Shown: in pieces, positions 22,001 to 32,100 of the stretch
How positions within the stretch are numbered: the first letter of the stretch is position 1
Layout: every line of letters starts with the position of its first letter
Origin: Phlebotomus papatasi
Taxonomy: Eukaryota; Arthropoda; Insecta; Diptera; Psychodidae
Assembly (NCBI RefSeq): GCF_024763615.1
Contig: NC_077222.1
Coordinates: forward strand, 98,489,417-98,553,416
DNA length: 64,000 bases
Direction: 5' to 3'
Program-made: the position numbers and the translations under genes
Notes under the pieces: model-generated
What the model was told of the DNA's origin: nothing
Database searches by the model: none
The model's input: only the letters and a program-made list of their open reading frames with translations

Positions 22001-23217
22001 CGGTATGCCGATTCGGCAGAATTTCCGCCGAAATTCCGTGGAAATTTACCAGAAATTCCGCGATATAAATTTAAACGAACCATCGTTTAAACGAGACACA
22101 AATTGTGTTGATCTGTCGCTTTAACTCCCGATCGGTCAATTAAGCCGATCGCTGCTAACGGTTCACTCTGAGAGCCACTTAATTTACCCTTTGATTTGAG
22201 TTTGATTTAGAAGCTTTAAAATAATCTTCAGTGTTGAGAAAATATTGTTTTAGAATCGACCTGCGTAGGGGAGAGTGAAGCAGTTCACGCATGTCACACT
22301 TTAATAACTGTAAAAATTAGTAATAATAATTTTTTTGTTGGGAAATGTGCTTTTATGTTCTGAACTAACAAATACAGTAGAGTCTCACTCAATCGGCTCT
22401 TTTTCAATCGGGCGAAAAGTTTTGTTGAGAATTTTCACGTTTAATTATGAAGCTAATTCGGTCAAATTCGCTGTAGTTCTTCCTATTTTATCGTGATTCT
22501 TTATAATTGACCGCTTTTTGTGGAATTTACAAAGGCTTTGATGCCTAAATCTATCGATCAACCGGATGACATTTTGCCCCAAATGCCTAATTGAGAGAGA
22601 GTCTACTGTACTCAAGAAATAACCCAAGAAGCATTTTTTTCTTCTTACAAGACTTTGTAGAATTCCTTAAGTAAAGCTTTATAGAACCAAAATTCTTTTA
22701 TTTGCTTATAACGTTCTTGGTTCCATCACTGAGACTACTATATATAAGTAAAGTGGCACACTCTTAAGGATCTTAAAAGCTTCTACATGAATTTCAACAC
22801 AAAATTCTCACTTTAAGTCTTTTGAAAGTGCATTAAAAGACTTGTCTAATACTTGGATCTATAGATGGCAAATTTCATGAAATTTCACGTTTTTCCGCCT
22901 ATTCTAGATGGAGATTACGGTGAAATTTCATGAAATCTGCTATCTATACTTGGATCTATAAGGCAGGTGTTTTGCTTCTTGAGAAAGAACCTCAGTTAAA
23001 ACTAGCTGTTTATTAAAAAAAATTAAGCTGCGTGAAATTGCCCCACCTTCCCCTATGTTATTATCTTAATTAAATAATTTATACCTGCTATTAGAGTGAA
23101 GAATCCAATACTGAATACAAAACTTATGCATATCCTCTTGGTGATGTACTCTCGAGCATCTCGACCACTTGTTGCCCTCATGCTCATTGCCGTTTGATAG
23201 CTTAAAATTCGTTGCAT
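19044..23217 (-). CDS. Small single-pass membrane protein, function unknown
   Basis: Two minus-strand exons, 23085-23217 and 19044-19378, join in phase (GCA G/GA TTT) across a 3.7-kb intron. They encode 155 residues from MQRILSYQTAMS to LLHTIDD and a TGA stop. Residues 1-28 are short and basic. About 29-50 (ICISFVFSIGFFTLIAG and on) form one hydrophobic helix, so this looks like a type II signal anchor. The remaining hundred or so residues are acidic and helical, with a possible N-glycosylation site (NIT) and three cysteines (KCACLL, TTCLK), and would face the lumen or outside. Coding bias and clean GT/AG borders support a real gene. The intron holds several MITEs. I do not recognise the family. 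The short INAF proteins that accompany TRP were considered, but their helix motif is not visible. Confidence 0.72.
20200..20440. repeat. Family E repeat fragment
   Basis: Contains TCAGTTTGGCTCGGTT in tandem, GATTTATGAATCGGTTAGAT and GGGGACGCTTTACCAACCC. All recur in the other family E copies. Confidence 0.4.
20588..20801. mobile_element. Family L MITE, copy 1
   Basis: Left end GGGGTAGGCTTTTAGACTTC after TA. The right side GAAGCCAGAGTCTGTGCGAA is the inverted partner of ACACTCTGGCTGCGAACTGC. It matches 24810-24977 in sequence and layout. A degenerate SINE head lies just before it (about 20520-20585). Confidence 0.65.
20936..21136. mobile_element. Family C MITE, copy 1
   Basis: Left end GGGGAAACTGGGGCACCAC and right end GTGGTGCCCCAGTACC are inverted. 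The sub-terminal repeats GTAGCACCAAATAC and GTTTGGTGCTACTCC also pair. It lies in the intron of the membrane-protein gene. Copies at 35050-35261 and, partly, 54419-54545. Confidence 0.8.
21350..21679. mobile_element. MITE family B, copy 2
   Basis: 330 bp, ends CAGTAGAGTCTTCTAAATAC and GAGAGACTCTACTG with TA at both borders. It is the inverted counterpart of 8653-8965. Shared blocks include GGGGGGTATTTTTGACATTTC and AACATACTTCCTTTTCATTT (reverse complement there). Confidence 0.82.
22268..23053. mobile_element. Family T element of the TA|GGGG type, containing a family A MITE
   Basis: Left end GGGGAGAGTGAAGCAGTTCA and right end TGAAATTGCCCCACCTTCCCC are flanked by TA. It carries the 234-bp family A MITE (22375-22608), so it is older than that insertion. 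No coding capacity. It ends 32 bases from the 5' splice site at 23085. Confidence 0.6.
22375..22608. mobile_element. MITE family A, copy 2
   Basis: 234 bp, TA on both sides, ends CAGTAGAGTCTCACTCAATC and GAGAGAGAGTCTACTG. Same length as, and inverted relative to, the copy at 3552-3785. Confidence 0.85.
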
Positions 23218-24809
23218 TGTTAGAAATGAATTGTACTAAATGCCCATTTGGTTGTTCATTTTAAGAGAACAATCATGCGTTGTTAGTAAGATGTGATCAC
23301 AATAAGATGTATTTTCATAAATCACCGCAATATATCCAATAATGTAGGGTGGTATTAAGTGAAAAAAATATATGTAAGAAAATTTAGTGAAAATATTTAT
23401 CTACACCTAATACATGTTTACACCACAAATTTATTTTTAGTTCACCAATAAAAATTTATTGAGTTCAAATTTTCTCTCTCTCTCTTTCTCTTTTGCATCA
23501 TTTTACAGAATTAGTTAACATATTAGTCTTGAATTACTGAAGCTAAGAGCGCAAGGTGAATTATTTCCAATTAATATTAATTCTCATTAATTTTTATTTT
23601 GTGTCGAAATTGGGCAGAATTTTTGTGCGCACAGATATTCACAAAGGCACTCAAAAATGGTTACTTGAGAAATTTTATTACACCTTTAAATCTTATTTGA
23701 TTTGATAAATTAGGAAATAATTCGTCGTAGAACACAGGAAAAGGCACTAGAACAATCCATGACACTAGAAGAGCAATCCAAAATCGATCGATGGTGATTG
23801 TTTGCAGTATTAGCGAGTAAATAGGATGAGAATTAAATAATTGTGAAAATCTTTGCGTAGAATTCTTGCTTTCACCGGCTCACTATAGTTCTGTGGAACG
23901 ACTGTTTGTAAGAAGATATTGGAGTTATATTGAGAGCGGGCTCGTCAGGAATACACATATTTATAAATATTCACATACAGATACAAATTGTCACGAAATT
24001 GGTCTTTCAATGGAACCACGCAAAACAATACGCAGGTTTCGTAAGGTCATTTGACCCCACCACTTATTTCCCAATTTCTAATTAATTTATTCAAATTTCT
24101 TTACGCCCAAAAAATCAGCCAAAACGCTATCTAAATGCGCCTATACATTCTTTCCCTCCAAAAGACAAAGGCCTGAGAATTTTTGCCAAGCTAGGAAAAT
24201 CTCGTCTGCATACTCCGAACGTTTGTGAGGTGAATTTTTCAGCAAAAAGCGCATATTATTCACATATTTCTTTGTCACAGGCCTATTTTTAGGCCTATGC
24301 TAATTTTAAACAGCCAGCACGCGACTTTTTGAACTGCCGCGACGGACTAATGATTATCTGCCTTCACAGTGCACATGTGCTCTACAACTTTGATGAGAAC
24401 CATGTTTTCTCTGGATAATAAGGTTTTTTTCTTCAGGTTTTTGCTTTAGTTTCCTTTCTTAAGCACGTGTGTTTAGTAACAGAGTGATCACCAGAAGCGA
24501 TCTGAAAATAAACAGACACAGGGTTAGTTGTCACACAATTTTAGTCATAGGAATTTGAGAAATTATGATGTTTTGACGATAAATCGTATGGATGGAATAA
24601 TTCATGAGAGATTTACCTCTCAATTTCAGGCTAAGACAGGATTAACAGGGAATATATGGTTTAAGAAGGTGAAACTCATATTATCTTACTTTTGTTATTA
24701 TTTGTTTATTGTGCTTTATAGTTCGAGATTAATGTGACATTAATAATAATAATAAATATTTATTCACTCAAGCTATACCATGAATATTTCAACACAGAAA
24801 AGACATGCA
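23218..24809. other. Upstream region of the membrane-protein gene; no further gene seen
   Basis: Contains a CT-rich simple repeat (23470-23495) and ordinary AT-rich sequence. A promoter for the minus-strand gene should lie between 23218 and about 23900, but no convincing TATA box could be chosen. Short open frames here lack codon bias and splice support. Confidence 0.4.
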
Positions 24810-24977
24810 GGGGAATGTTTTCAAGCTTCGCACACACTCATTCAAGCTTCGAACGCTTTAATCTTTCATGACTATCTATTGAAATTTACCATGGATAGGT
24901 AATATTCTTTAAAGAAATGTGAGAAAAATAAGAAGTGTTCGAAGCCAGAGTATGTGCGAAGCTTGAAAGCCTTCCCC
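24810..24977. mobile_element. Family L MITE, copy 2
   Basis: Ends GGGGAATGTTTTCAAGCTTC and GCTTGAAAGCCTTCCCC with matching sub-terminal arms (GAAGCCAGAGTATGTGCGAA). Right TA present. Left TA changed to CA. Confidence 0.7.
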
Positions 24978-25098
24978 TAAAAAATAAAAATTGTTTACAG
25001 CTCAAGCTGCACTGTCGCTAACTTCATAACACTGAGGTACACTACAATTTCAAGCGAGTTGTTACCAAAAGTAGCTTAAAAATGTGATATCAAATCTT

Positions 25099-25768
25099 AT
25101 GGGAAATTCTGTAACAATATGACAATGTCATGTTACAAATTTTCACGATCAAATTCTAGAGAAGAACACAAAAGTCACGATTGTTTTTACTGAAATCTGC
25201 GAGGTGCGCCACGTGTAAAATGTATGGGAAAATGAATGGCCAAAAGTACTTAAACTGCCCAAAAAAGTAAGCTCTTTTAGCCACATCCGATTTTCATTTA
25301 ATTTGTTAGAAAATCTTACTAAGGATGATGTCACAATAAAATTTAGGTAATTAAGAAATGGACTTTCATTGAATAACATCAAATATTTTCATTAAAAATA
25401 TGCGAAAATGCAAAGCAATTTCTCTTAACATTAACAAGTTTCTTAAGAATCCCATGTTTTTTTTAGTGATTGTTTACCTTGTCGAGAATTTCTTTCAATT
25501 AGAATTAATAGTCGATAAAAAATCAAATATGGTTTTCTGATTCGTTAGATTAGAGGTCACGAAATAAGACCCATTTTCCTGTTCTAAATAAACTCATAAT
25601 TGCCTTACAATGCGATTTTACTTTAGGTGGCCAAAAGTGCTTACATGGCCAAAAGGGCTGACTCTACCCTACATTTTTAAATAGTTTCAGGGAATTTATC
25701 ATATGAAAATTTCAAAATTTGTCATATGACATTGTCATACTGACACACTGTTATAAAATTCCCCTACT
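25099..25768. mobile_element. MITE family G, long copy
   Basis: Left end GGGAAATTCTGTAACAATAT plus GACAATGTCAT, and right end ATGACATTGTCATACTG through TTCCCCTACTG, are family G ends. They enclose about 550 bp of other sequence, including inverted TGGCCAAAAGTGCTTAC-type motifs (about 25237 and 25628). That suggests a second element was inserted or captured. Confidence 0.55.
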
Positions 25769-26458
25769 GGAATACTATTTATCTAGTATGTATTCAAAAT
25801 TGTTTAAAATTTTTATAGATTGGTTTGTTCCTTTTGAGTCATACTGTAGCATTATTTCCACTATTATTTACATATTATCCCAAAATTTTATATTTTCGAA
25901 AAGCATATATGCCTGAACTGCCCCACTCCCCTCTATAAAAAGCTCCTTCGAGTAGCACTAAAAGGCTTCAAAAGAATATTGTTAGCTTAATAAAATATGA
26001 ATGACTTAAACTATTGGAATTTAGTTTTACACAGATGAATCGCAAATGCAAATAGAACTGTTGAAAAAGATTTTAAATGAGTGAATTGCAATACAATAAA
26101 TGATTTATTGCCAATTTAAACACGTTCATAAATACTTCAAAAATATTATATTGATGTCAGAAAATTACGATAATTTTGTGCGAATATTATGCTGATCTAG
26201 AGTTATTTAATAATATGTTTATTTTTAATCATGTGAGATCTTTACGAGGGATCGAGTATGATCCAATTTTGTCAAAAAAAATTTCAGCCATTTAGTTGAT
26301 TGTTCAGAGGATCACTTTAAGGAATTTTCAATAGTATCACCTTTTACTTTGAAATCAGCGAAATTGAAGTTCTAAATGGGCTCTAGGATCTGTAGGGGAA
26401 GTGGGGCATCTTTGAATTAGGGAACTTTAGAAATAGGGATTTTCTCTTCTCTTTTTAA

Positions 26459-27382
26459 GGGGTTACATCGGTCTCTCAGCTCAAAAAATAGGCCTTTTTT
26501 CTGATAGGGGAAAGCGCGCTACCTTCGGACGACTTAAGCTTCGAACAATTAAAGTTTTTCTCTATTTTCCTTACGAATTTCACACATAGCTCTTTTCTGA
26601 AAATTTGAGGCATTGGATTAGTTATTTAAATATAATGTTATAATGGGCCAAATTCATTTATAACACCTTGAAAAACATGATTTGTGCGAAGCATAAATCG
26701 TCCGAAGGGAGCGCGCTTTTCCCTAATAATTTATTGTGTCGAAAATATTTTAGAAGTTCCAACTTTTGGGATATAAAACATAAACTTTAGAACAAAAGTA
26801 AAAAAAAAAATTGGAAAAATTTTCAAAATTCGACCGTTGGTAGCTGATTTTCGGAACCATTCCTCAAAAAACAGACCTTGCGGTAGGCAGGATTTCTCCC
26901 AGTAGGTTTATCTAAAATCAAAAAACTGAATATACTCTGTTAGAGGATTAGTTGAACCCCTGGATGAATGAAGGATTTTTGAAAAAAACAAAATTTGGAT
27001 TTTTGGCAAAAGTTTTTGTAAAAAAGTATCAATTTTATCCTATTTTTCAACACATTTTGTATTGTAAAAATGATTCTGATTAAAGGAAGTGCAAATCCTT
27101 TGTTCAAACAGTAGATAATACTTCTCAAAACAAGTCTGCAAGATTTCAGAAAGATCGGTTCAGTAGATTATGAGGACTCTGAGTAATTTTGCCTACCGCG
27201 TTGTAAAACGGTGTTTTGAGAAAAAAGCGTTTAAAGTTTTACAACAATATGCGCACACGGTTTTACTCCGATTGACTTGAAATTTTCAGAAAATATTTTT
27301 CAATGTATTTCAAATGTTATACTATAAAATAAAAATAAATAAATAAAAATGATTTTTTTGACCTGAAACCATGTAACCCCTT
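26459..27382. mobile_element. Element with AAGGGGTTACAT ends, containing a family K MITE
   Basis: Left end after TTAA reads GGGGTTACATCGGTCTC. Right end reads CATGTAACCCC followed by TTAT. A related right end (CCCACGTAACCCCTTAA) is at about 31830-31845. The TTAA-like border suggests a piggyBac-type insertion, not proven. A 217-bp MITE is nested at 26507-26723. Confidence 0.5.
26507..26723. mobile_element. Family K MITE
   Basis: 217 bp with TA borders. Ends GGGGAAAGCGCGCTACCTTC and GAAGGGAGCGCGCTTTTCCC. Sub-terminal GGACGACTTAAGCTTCG pairs with CGAAGCATAAATCGTCC. Confidence 0.8.
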
Positions 27383-27384
27383 AT

Positions 27385-27526
27385 GGCCTCTACACATTGG
27401 GAGCAATTTTTGTTAAAAATTGCTTTTTTGAAGGAAATTCCCTGCAGCGTTGTAGGGGGAAACGTCAAATTTCTGTCAAAAACGCTATTTTTGACGAAAA
27501 TTGCTCCCAATGTGTAGACACCTTTA
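27385..27526. mobile_element. 142-bp palindromic MITE, twin 1
   Basis: Inverted ends CTACACATTGGGAGCAATTT and AAATTGCTCCCAATGTGTAG pair across the element. An almost identical copy of exactly the same length and orientation follows at 27617-27758. Confidence 0.85.
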
Positions 27527-27616
27527 AGGGAAATTGAATCTTATCGTCATGTTCATCAGAAAGTCAGCTCGTTCTAGTATGCGTTCTAACTTATTCACTT
27601 AAATTTTTAATCTTAT

Positions 27617-27758
27617 GGCCTCTACACATTGGGAGCAATTTTTGTCAAAAATTGCTTTTTTGAAGGAAATTCCCTGCAGCGTTGTAGGGGGAAACGTCAA
27701 ATTTCTGTCAAAAACGCAATTTTTGACGAAAATTGCTCCCAATGTGTAGACACCTTTA
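27617..27758. mobile_element. 142-bp palindromic MITE, twin 2
   Basis: Differs from twin 1 at only a few bases, with the same ends and TTAT flank. Ninety bases separate the two. Open frames on both strands here are by-products of the palindrome. Confidence 0.85.
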
Positions 27759-27839
27759 GAAAATATGCCTTGGATACTTTGAAGAAACTTTCTCTTCAAT
27801 GGACATCTCACCAACCCCTCTTGCCCCTTCGAGCTGTTG

Positions 27840-29110
27840 ACCAATATAATATCTCATAGCGTTTAAAAAACATTTATAAGTCTAACCCATTTAGCATTGT
27901 TAATATAATATTATTCACGAATATATAATATAGAGGCTCTGAACCTAATTTACAGAGAAACCAATAAACATTATTAATATTATTTATTATTATATAATTT
28001 AGCTCCACAAACAAATTGAGAAGCTAAGTTACACTATGATAAATCTCATTTCCATTTAAAAAAAAAGTGTCCCAGTTTAAAGATGACTTCCCCCTTCAAC
28101 ATTCTTATAAGGCATTCTTCTCTTAAGAAGACTTCCGGGAACCAAATCTGACTGCCAAAGTTTGATCACCACGCTCAAAAAGAAGGAAAACACCATACAC
28201 TGACTATATACGCATAGGAATTTTCTTTATAATATTGAAAAATCGCAATTTGTTTAAAAATAGACTCCCTGGAGAATTTTTCCTTTGGGTTTAGTTTCTT
28301 TTCTGCTAGTTCGAACGTCATAGATCGCTGTTCATCTTATTCTTTGCATAGTGTTTTATTTAGTTAATTTTTTATGGCATCATCACCCGAAGTATACCAT
28401 CATTAAATATCTCGTACAGTACACCATTTTTGCCTTTAGCCGAGACACTTTTTACTCTTGTAAGTTGAATGGTGAATTTATCTTCGTAATATAAATTCTG
28501 CGTAAATATGCGTTTGTGAATTTTAGTTCAGGCTGTATTCCAAAAACCGTTTGTTTTTTCGCCACCCTTTTATTATAATCATTTTGCGTTTGTCAGACAA
28601 TTCGCGAGACCAGACGCTTTTAACCCCTAATCCAAATACTTCACCTATGTTTACACATGTGTTCAAAAAGGTCTTCTGGATTTGTGTTATATAATATATA
28701 CAATTATGTCAGTCACTAATATGATTAGTGGGTGTCATACGGAGCTTTTTCTTCAATATTTCAGTCAGTTCTTTGCGGTCTACAACGAAAGACGAAAAGC
28801 CCTAAAAGAAAACATTTTGAACTAACAGCTTTTGGTGATAGTTCGGACATAAAATATTTTGCGCCTTATTGTAATATATTGTAGCTAAAAATAATTTTTT
28901 GGATAAATTCCCTAGTGAAAAGGATTACCTGTAATGCGAAATGTAGCTAAGGTGACAGTTAGTTGATCATAATTAAGGTGAATTGCCTAATTATTTCCCA
29001 AAGGAAAAGAGCTACATTTTTTCTGCTTTTCGCTCTACCTGTTAATCGATGTAAATTAGACAGTGCATAATCTACAATGGGGATGTTTATAAATAGACAA
29101 TCGATAAAAT
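27840..29110. other. trp upstream region; partial family D remnant
   Basis: A degraded family D piece (TATAATTTAGCTCCACAAAC) lies around 27990-28095. The rest is unique sequence, less repeat-rich than its surroundings. It should include trp control DNA. No exon recognised. Confidence 0.4.
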
Positions 29111-29121
29111 TAATTAAATTA
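29111..29121. promoter_or_regulatory. P3/RCSI-type photoreceptor promoter motif
   Basis: TAATTAAATTA fits the paired-homeodomain site TAATYNNATTA (P3). In Drosophila this site lies just upstream of rhodopsin and other photoreceptor gene start sites. It is 79 bases before the trp start codon. AT-rich DNA yields such matches by chance, so position is the main support. Confidence 0.45.
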
Positions 29122-29199
29122 GTGTAAATGTGATACAGTTCAAAGTGAATTTCATGTTACATATTCATTTTATATTATATTATTCACTCGTGTATCAAA

Positions 29200-32100
29200 A
29201 TGAAGCGAATATCGGAATCCAAGGAGCAACTCGTTAATTCCACTTCTGTGGATGTTGAGGAAAAATCCAGTGAGGCATTTGTGAGATTCTGTGGTCGTGA
29301 TGCTGAAATTGATATTCAGGATATTGTACTAACGGCCACGGAAAAGAAATTTCTCTTAAGTGCAGAGCGAGGTGATACAGTGACTGTGAAGAATATTATT
29401 TCGCAGTACAAGGATCAGCCTGAGGAATTCAATATCAACTGTGTTGATCCTCTTATGAGAACTGCTCTCATTTCGGCAATTGAGAATGAGAATATTGATC
29501 TTATAAGATTGCTTCTTGAGGAAGGAATTGAAGTGAAGGTACAGCATCCTGAAAAACCTTAGTGAGTGTCTCTGAGATCTTGGCGTCTCATTTCAGGATG
29601 CTCTTCTACATGCAATATCAGAGGAGTATGTGGAGGGTGTGGAGACACTCCTTCAGTGGGAAGAGGAACACCATAAACCCGGAACGCCCTATGTAAACTT
29701 TCTGACCAAGGTCATTGTTGTAGAACAAATTACGTAGTATGTTCTTTTTCTTCTATCTCAGAGTTGGGAGGCGGTCAATCAGGCAACAAGTACTTTTACC
29801 ACGGACATCACACCGCTTATCTTGGCTGCCCATAAAAATAATTACGAAATCCTGAAAATTCTGCTTGATAGAGGAGCAACACTGCCAATTCCTCATGATG
29901 TTAGGTAAAGAATTATTGTAATACTCAAATAATAAGGACTAGGCAGACTAATAAGGTAGTAAGGACTAAACTGCAACGACGGACAAAATTCAAGACGCAT
30001 TTAATTAATACGCATAGCAATTAATAGTACTGCTATCATAGGTATTTCAGTTTACGCAGCTTTCCTACAATTTTCTTGTTGTTTCAAATATCCATAATTT
30101 TGGATTTTTCTTTGTGTTCTAAAAGATTAAAGTGAAAAGGGCATTTGCGGAAGCGTCATAAGTTAACTTTTAGCCGAATTTCATTATGGTCGGATAAGCC
30201 ATTTTCAAGAAATTAAAGGTCAAATTTATGAATTTTCAGAAGGAAATTGTTGATTTTCCAAGGACTGACAGGCCTTTTTGACTTGGATCTAGGTAATTTT
30301 TTAAGTCCTATACCACCACCTACAACATGGACGTACTCCCATCTCTGGCGAAGGGTTGGTCTAGCTCTCATGCATTTCTGTTAATTGTCATTTGTTTGAG
30401 AAATCAGCAAATATTGCTTGAAGTTTTGAAAATATGCTTTTACGATAAAGTAGAAGCCAACGATTTATATATGTTGCGATTAATAAGAATTTGACAAGAA
30501 CAAGATATTTTTAGAAATGTTTACCTTTAGGACATTATTATTTATTATTTTTCTTTTTGAGGAAGTTTGGAAGATGTATTTTGTAAAAGAGCTTTTACGG
30601 TTTTAGAATTTGTGCAAGTAGGTATTGTAGCTTTTTGAGCTAGTCAGAAACTTGCTAGGTGTGATATTGAATTAGACATAATCGTGTGTATTAGTGCGAA
30701 GGAAAGAAATAATAAAAAAATGAAAAAATAGTTAAAAGTAAATATTTTATTTATTTAAGAAAATGATTTTGAAACATGCTTTCTTTTGGATCATGTTTTC
30801 TAACGTCTTTTGAAAGTTAAATGTTAAGTAACTCTACGGAGAATATTTCTTAACCTATTGATGCAAAATATACATTAAAATGATCTTTAAACCCTGATAA
30901 GTTTAAACCTCTTCGAATTGAATTATGGGGCTAGTAATTAAGTTGTATTTTTCTAAGTTATTTTGGGTGATATTTTCATTGTTTTATAAATCGATTTAAA
31001 TCAGTAAACATTAAAAACAGACAAAATAAAAAAAAAAACAAATTCTTGATCTCGTACGGTTGTAGCGGTCATAAGTGTGATGCTTTTCGTCATAGGTTAA
31101 GCTTCATTAATTAAGACAAATAATACAAAATCACTTGCCTTAAAGATGGACGCTTTGCCAACCCTGTAAAATTACAAAAAATAAAAAAAAAACATTTAGC
31201 AAAATTTAATGGGTAACATACGCCAAGAAGATTATAAAACATAATATTTTTTCTAATTTTTTTTCAGCATAATAAAGAATTTATTTAATTCAAGGTCTGA
31301 GACATATAAAAGTACAATATTTAAACCATATTTTCAAAGATTTTTATTTAAAAATTAAAAAAAAAATTAAAGCATTGATACCTGATTTTGGGAGATTTTT
31401 TTGCAGAACACATACTTTTCGGTTGAAAAGAGATCAGGGAATTGGTTCATCTGAAATACAAAAGCCAAATATTTCCTATTAGATTGTGAGTTAAACTAGT
31501 CCTTGAACGAAGAATTTTATGTTTACTTGATCACAACTTATTCTAGAAGACCAAACGTCTTGTAAAATACGTGAAAAATGGTATTTCTAATTCTCCCAAA
31601 AATTCAAACTTAATTTTTTTTTAATCTTAGTTAAAGGACACTTGCTAATAGGAAATATTTGTTTTTTTGATTTCAGATAAACTAATTCTGAGAAACCTTG
31701 TCCACCGAAAAGTACGTTTTTTTGGCTGAATTTTCAAAATTTTTAAATGAAAATTTCAGAAAATATAGTTTAAATCTTTTATTTTTATTATATTGTGGAA
31801 AAAATTGCTTTTTTTTTATCTATTTTGACCCACGTAACCCCTTAAGATATGTGTGCAAGCTGTTTGTCAGAATTCTTTTTTGGTATTTTAAATAATATAG
31901 AATATTCAATTTTGTAATATAAATTTGTTACTCACAGAAAACGTCTAATTTAAAATATCTAGGGTAAAAGGAACACCTGTTGACACTTTAAGAACTCGTG
32001 TTAGGACCTATTGACACCCTATTCTGTATCATTTGGAACGAAATACTTATCCTTATCGAAAAACGTAAATTAATGAAAAACGCCATATTACTTACATTTT

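Noticed and set aside
19044..23217. INAF-type TRP accessory protein
   Set aside because: Considered because of position beside trp, but the conserved INAF helix motif is not visible and the ectodomain is too long.
27599..27859. Open frames on both strands at the twin palindromes
   Set aside because: They arise because the 142-bp repeats are palindromic; the same peptide is read on opposite strands.
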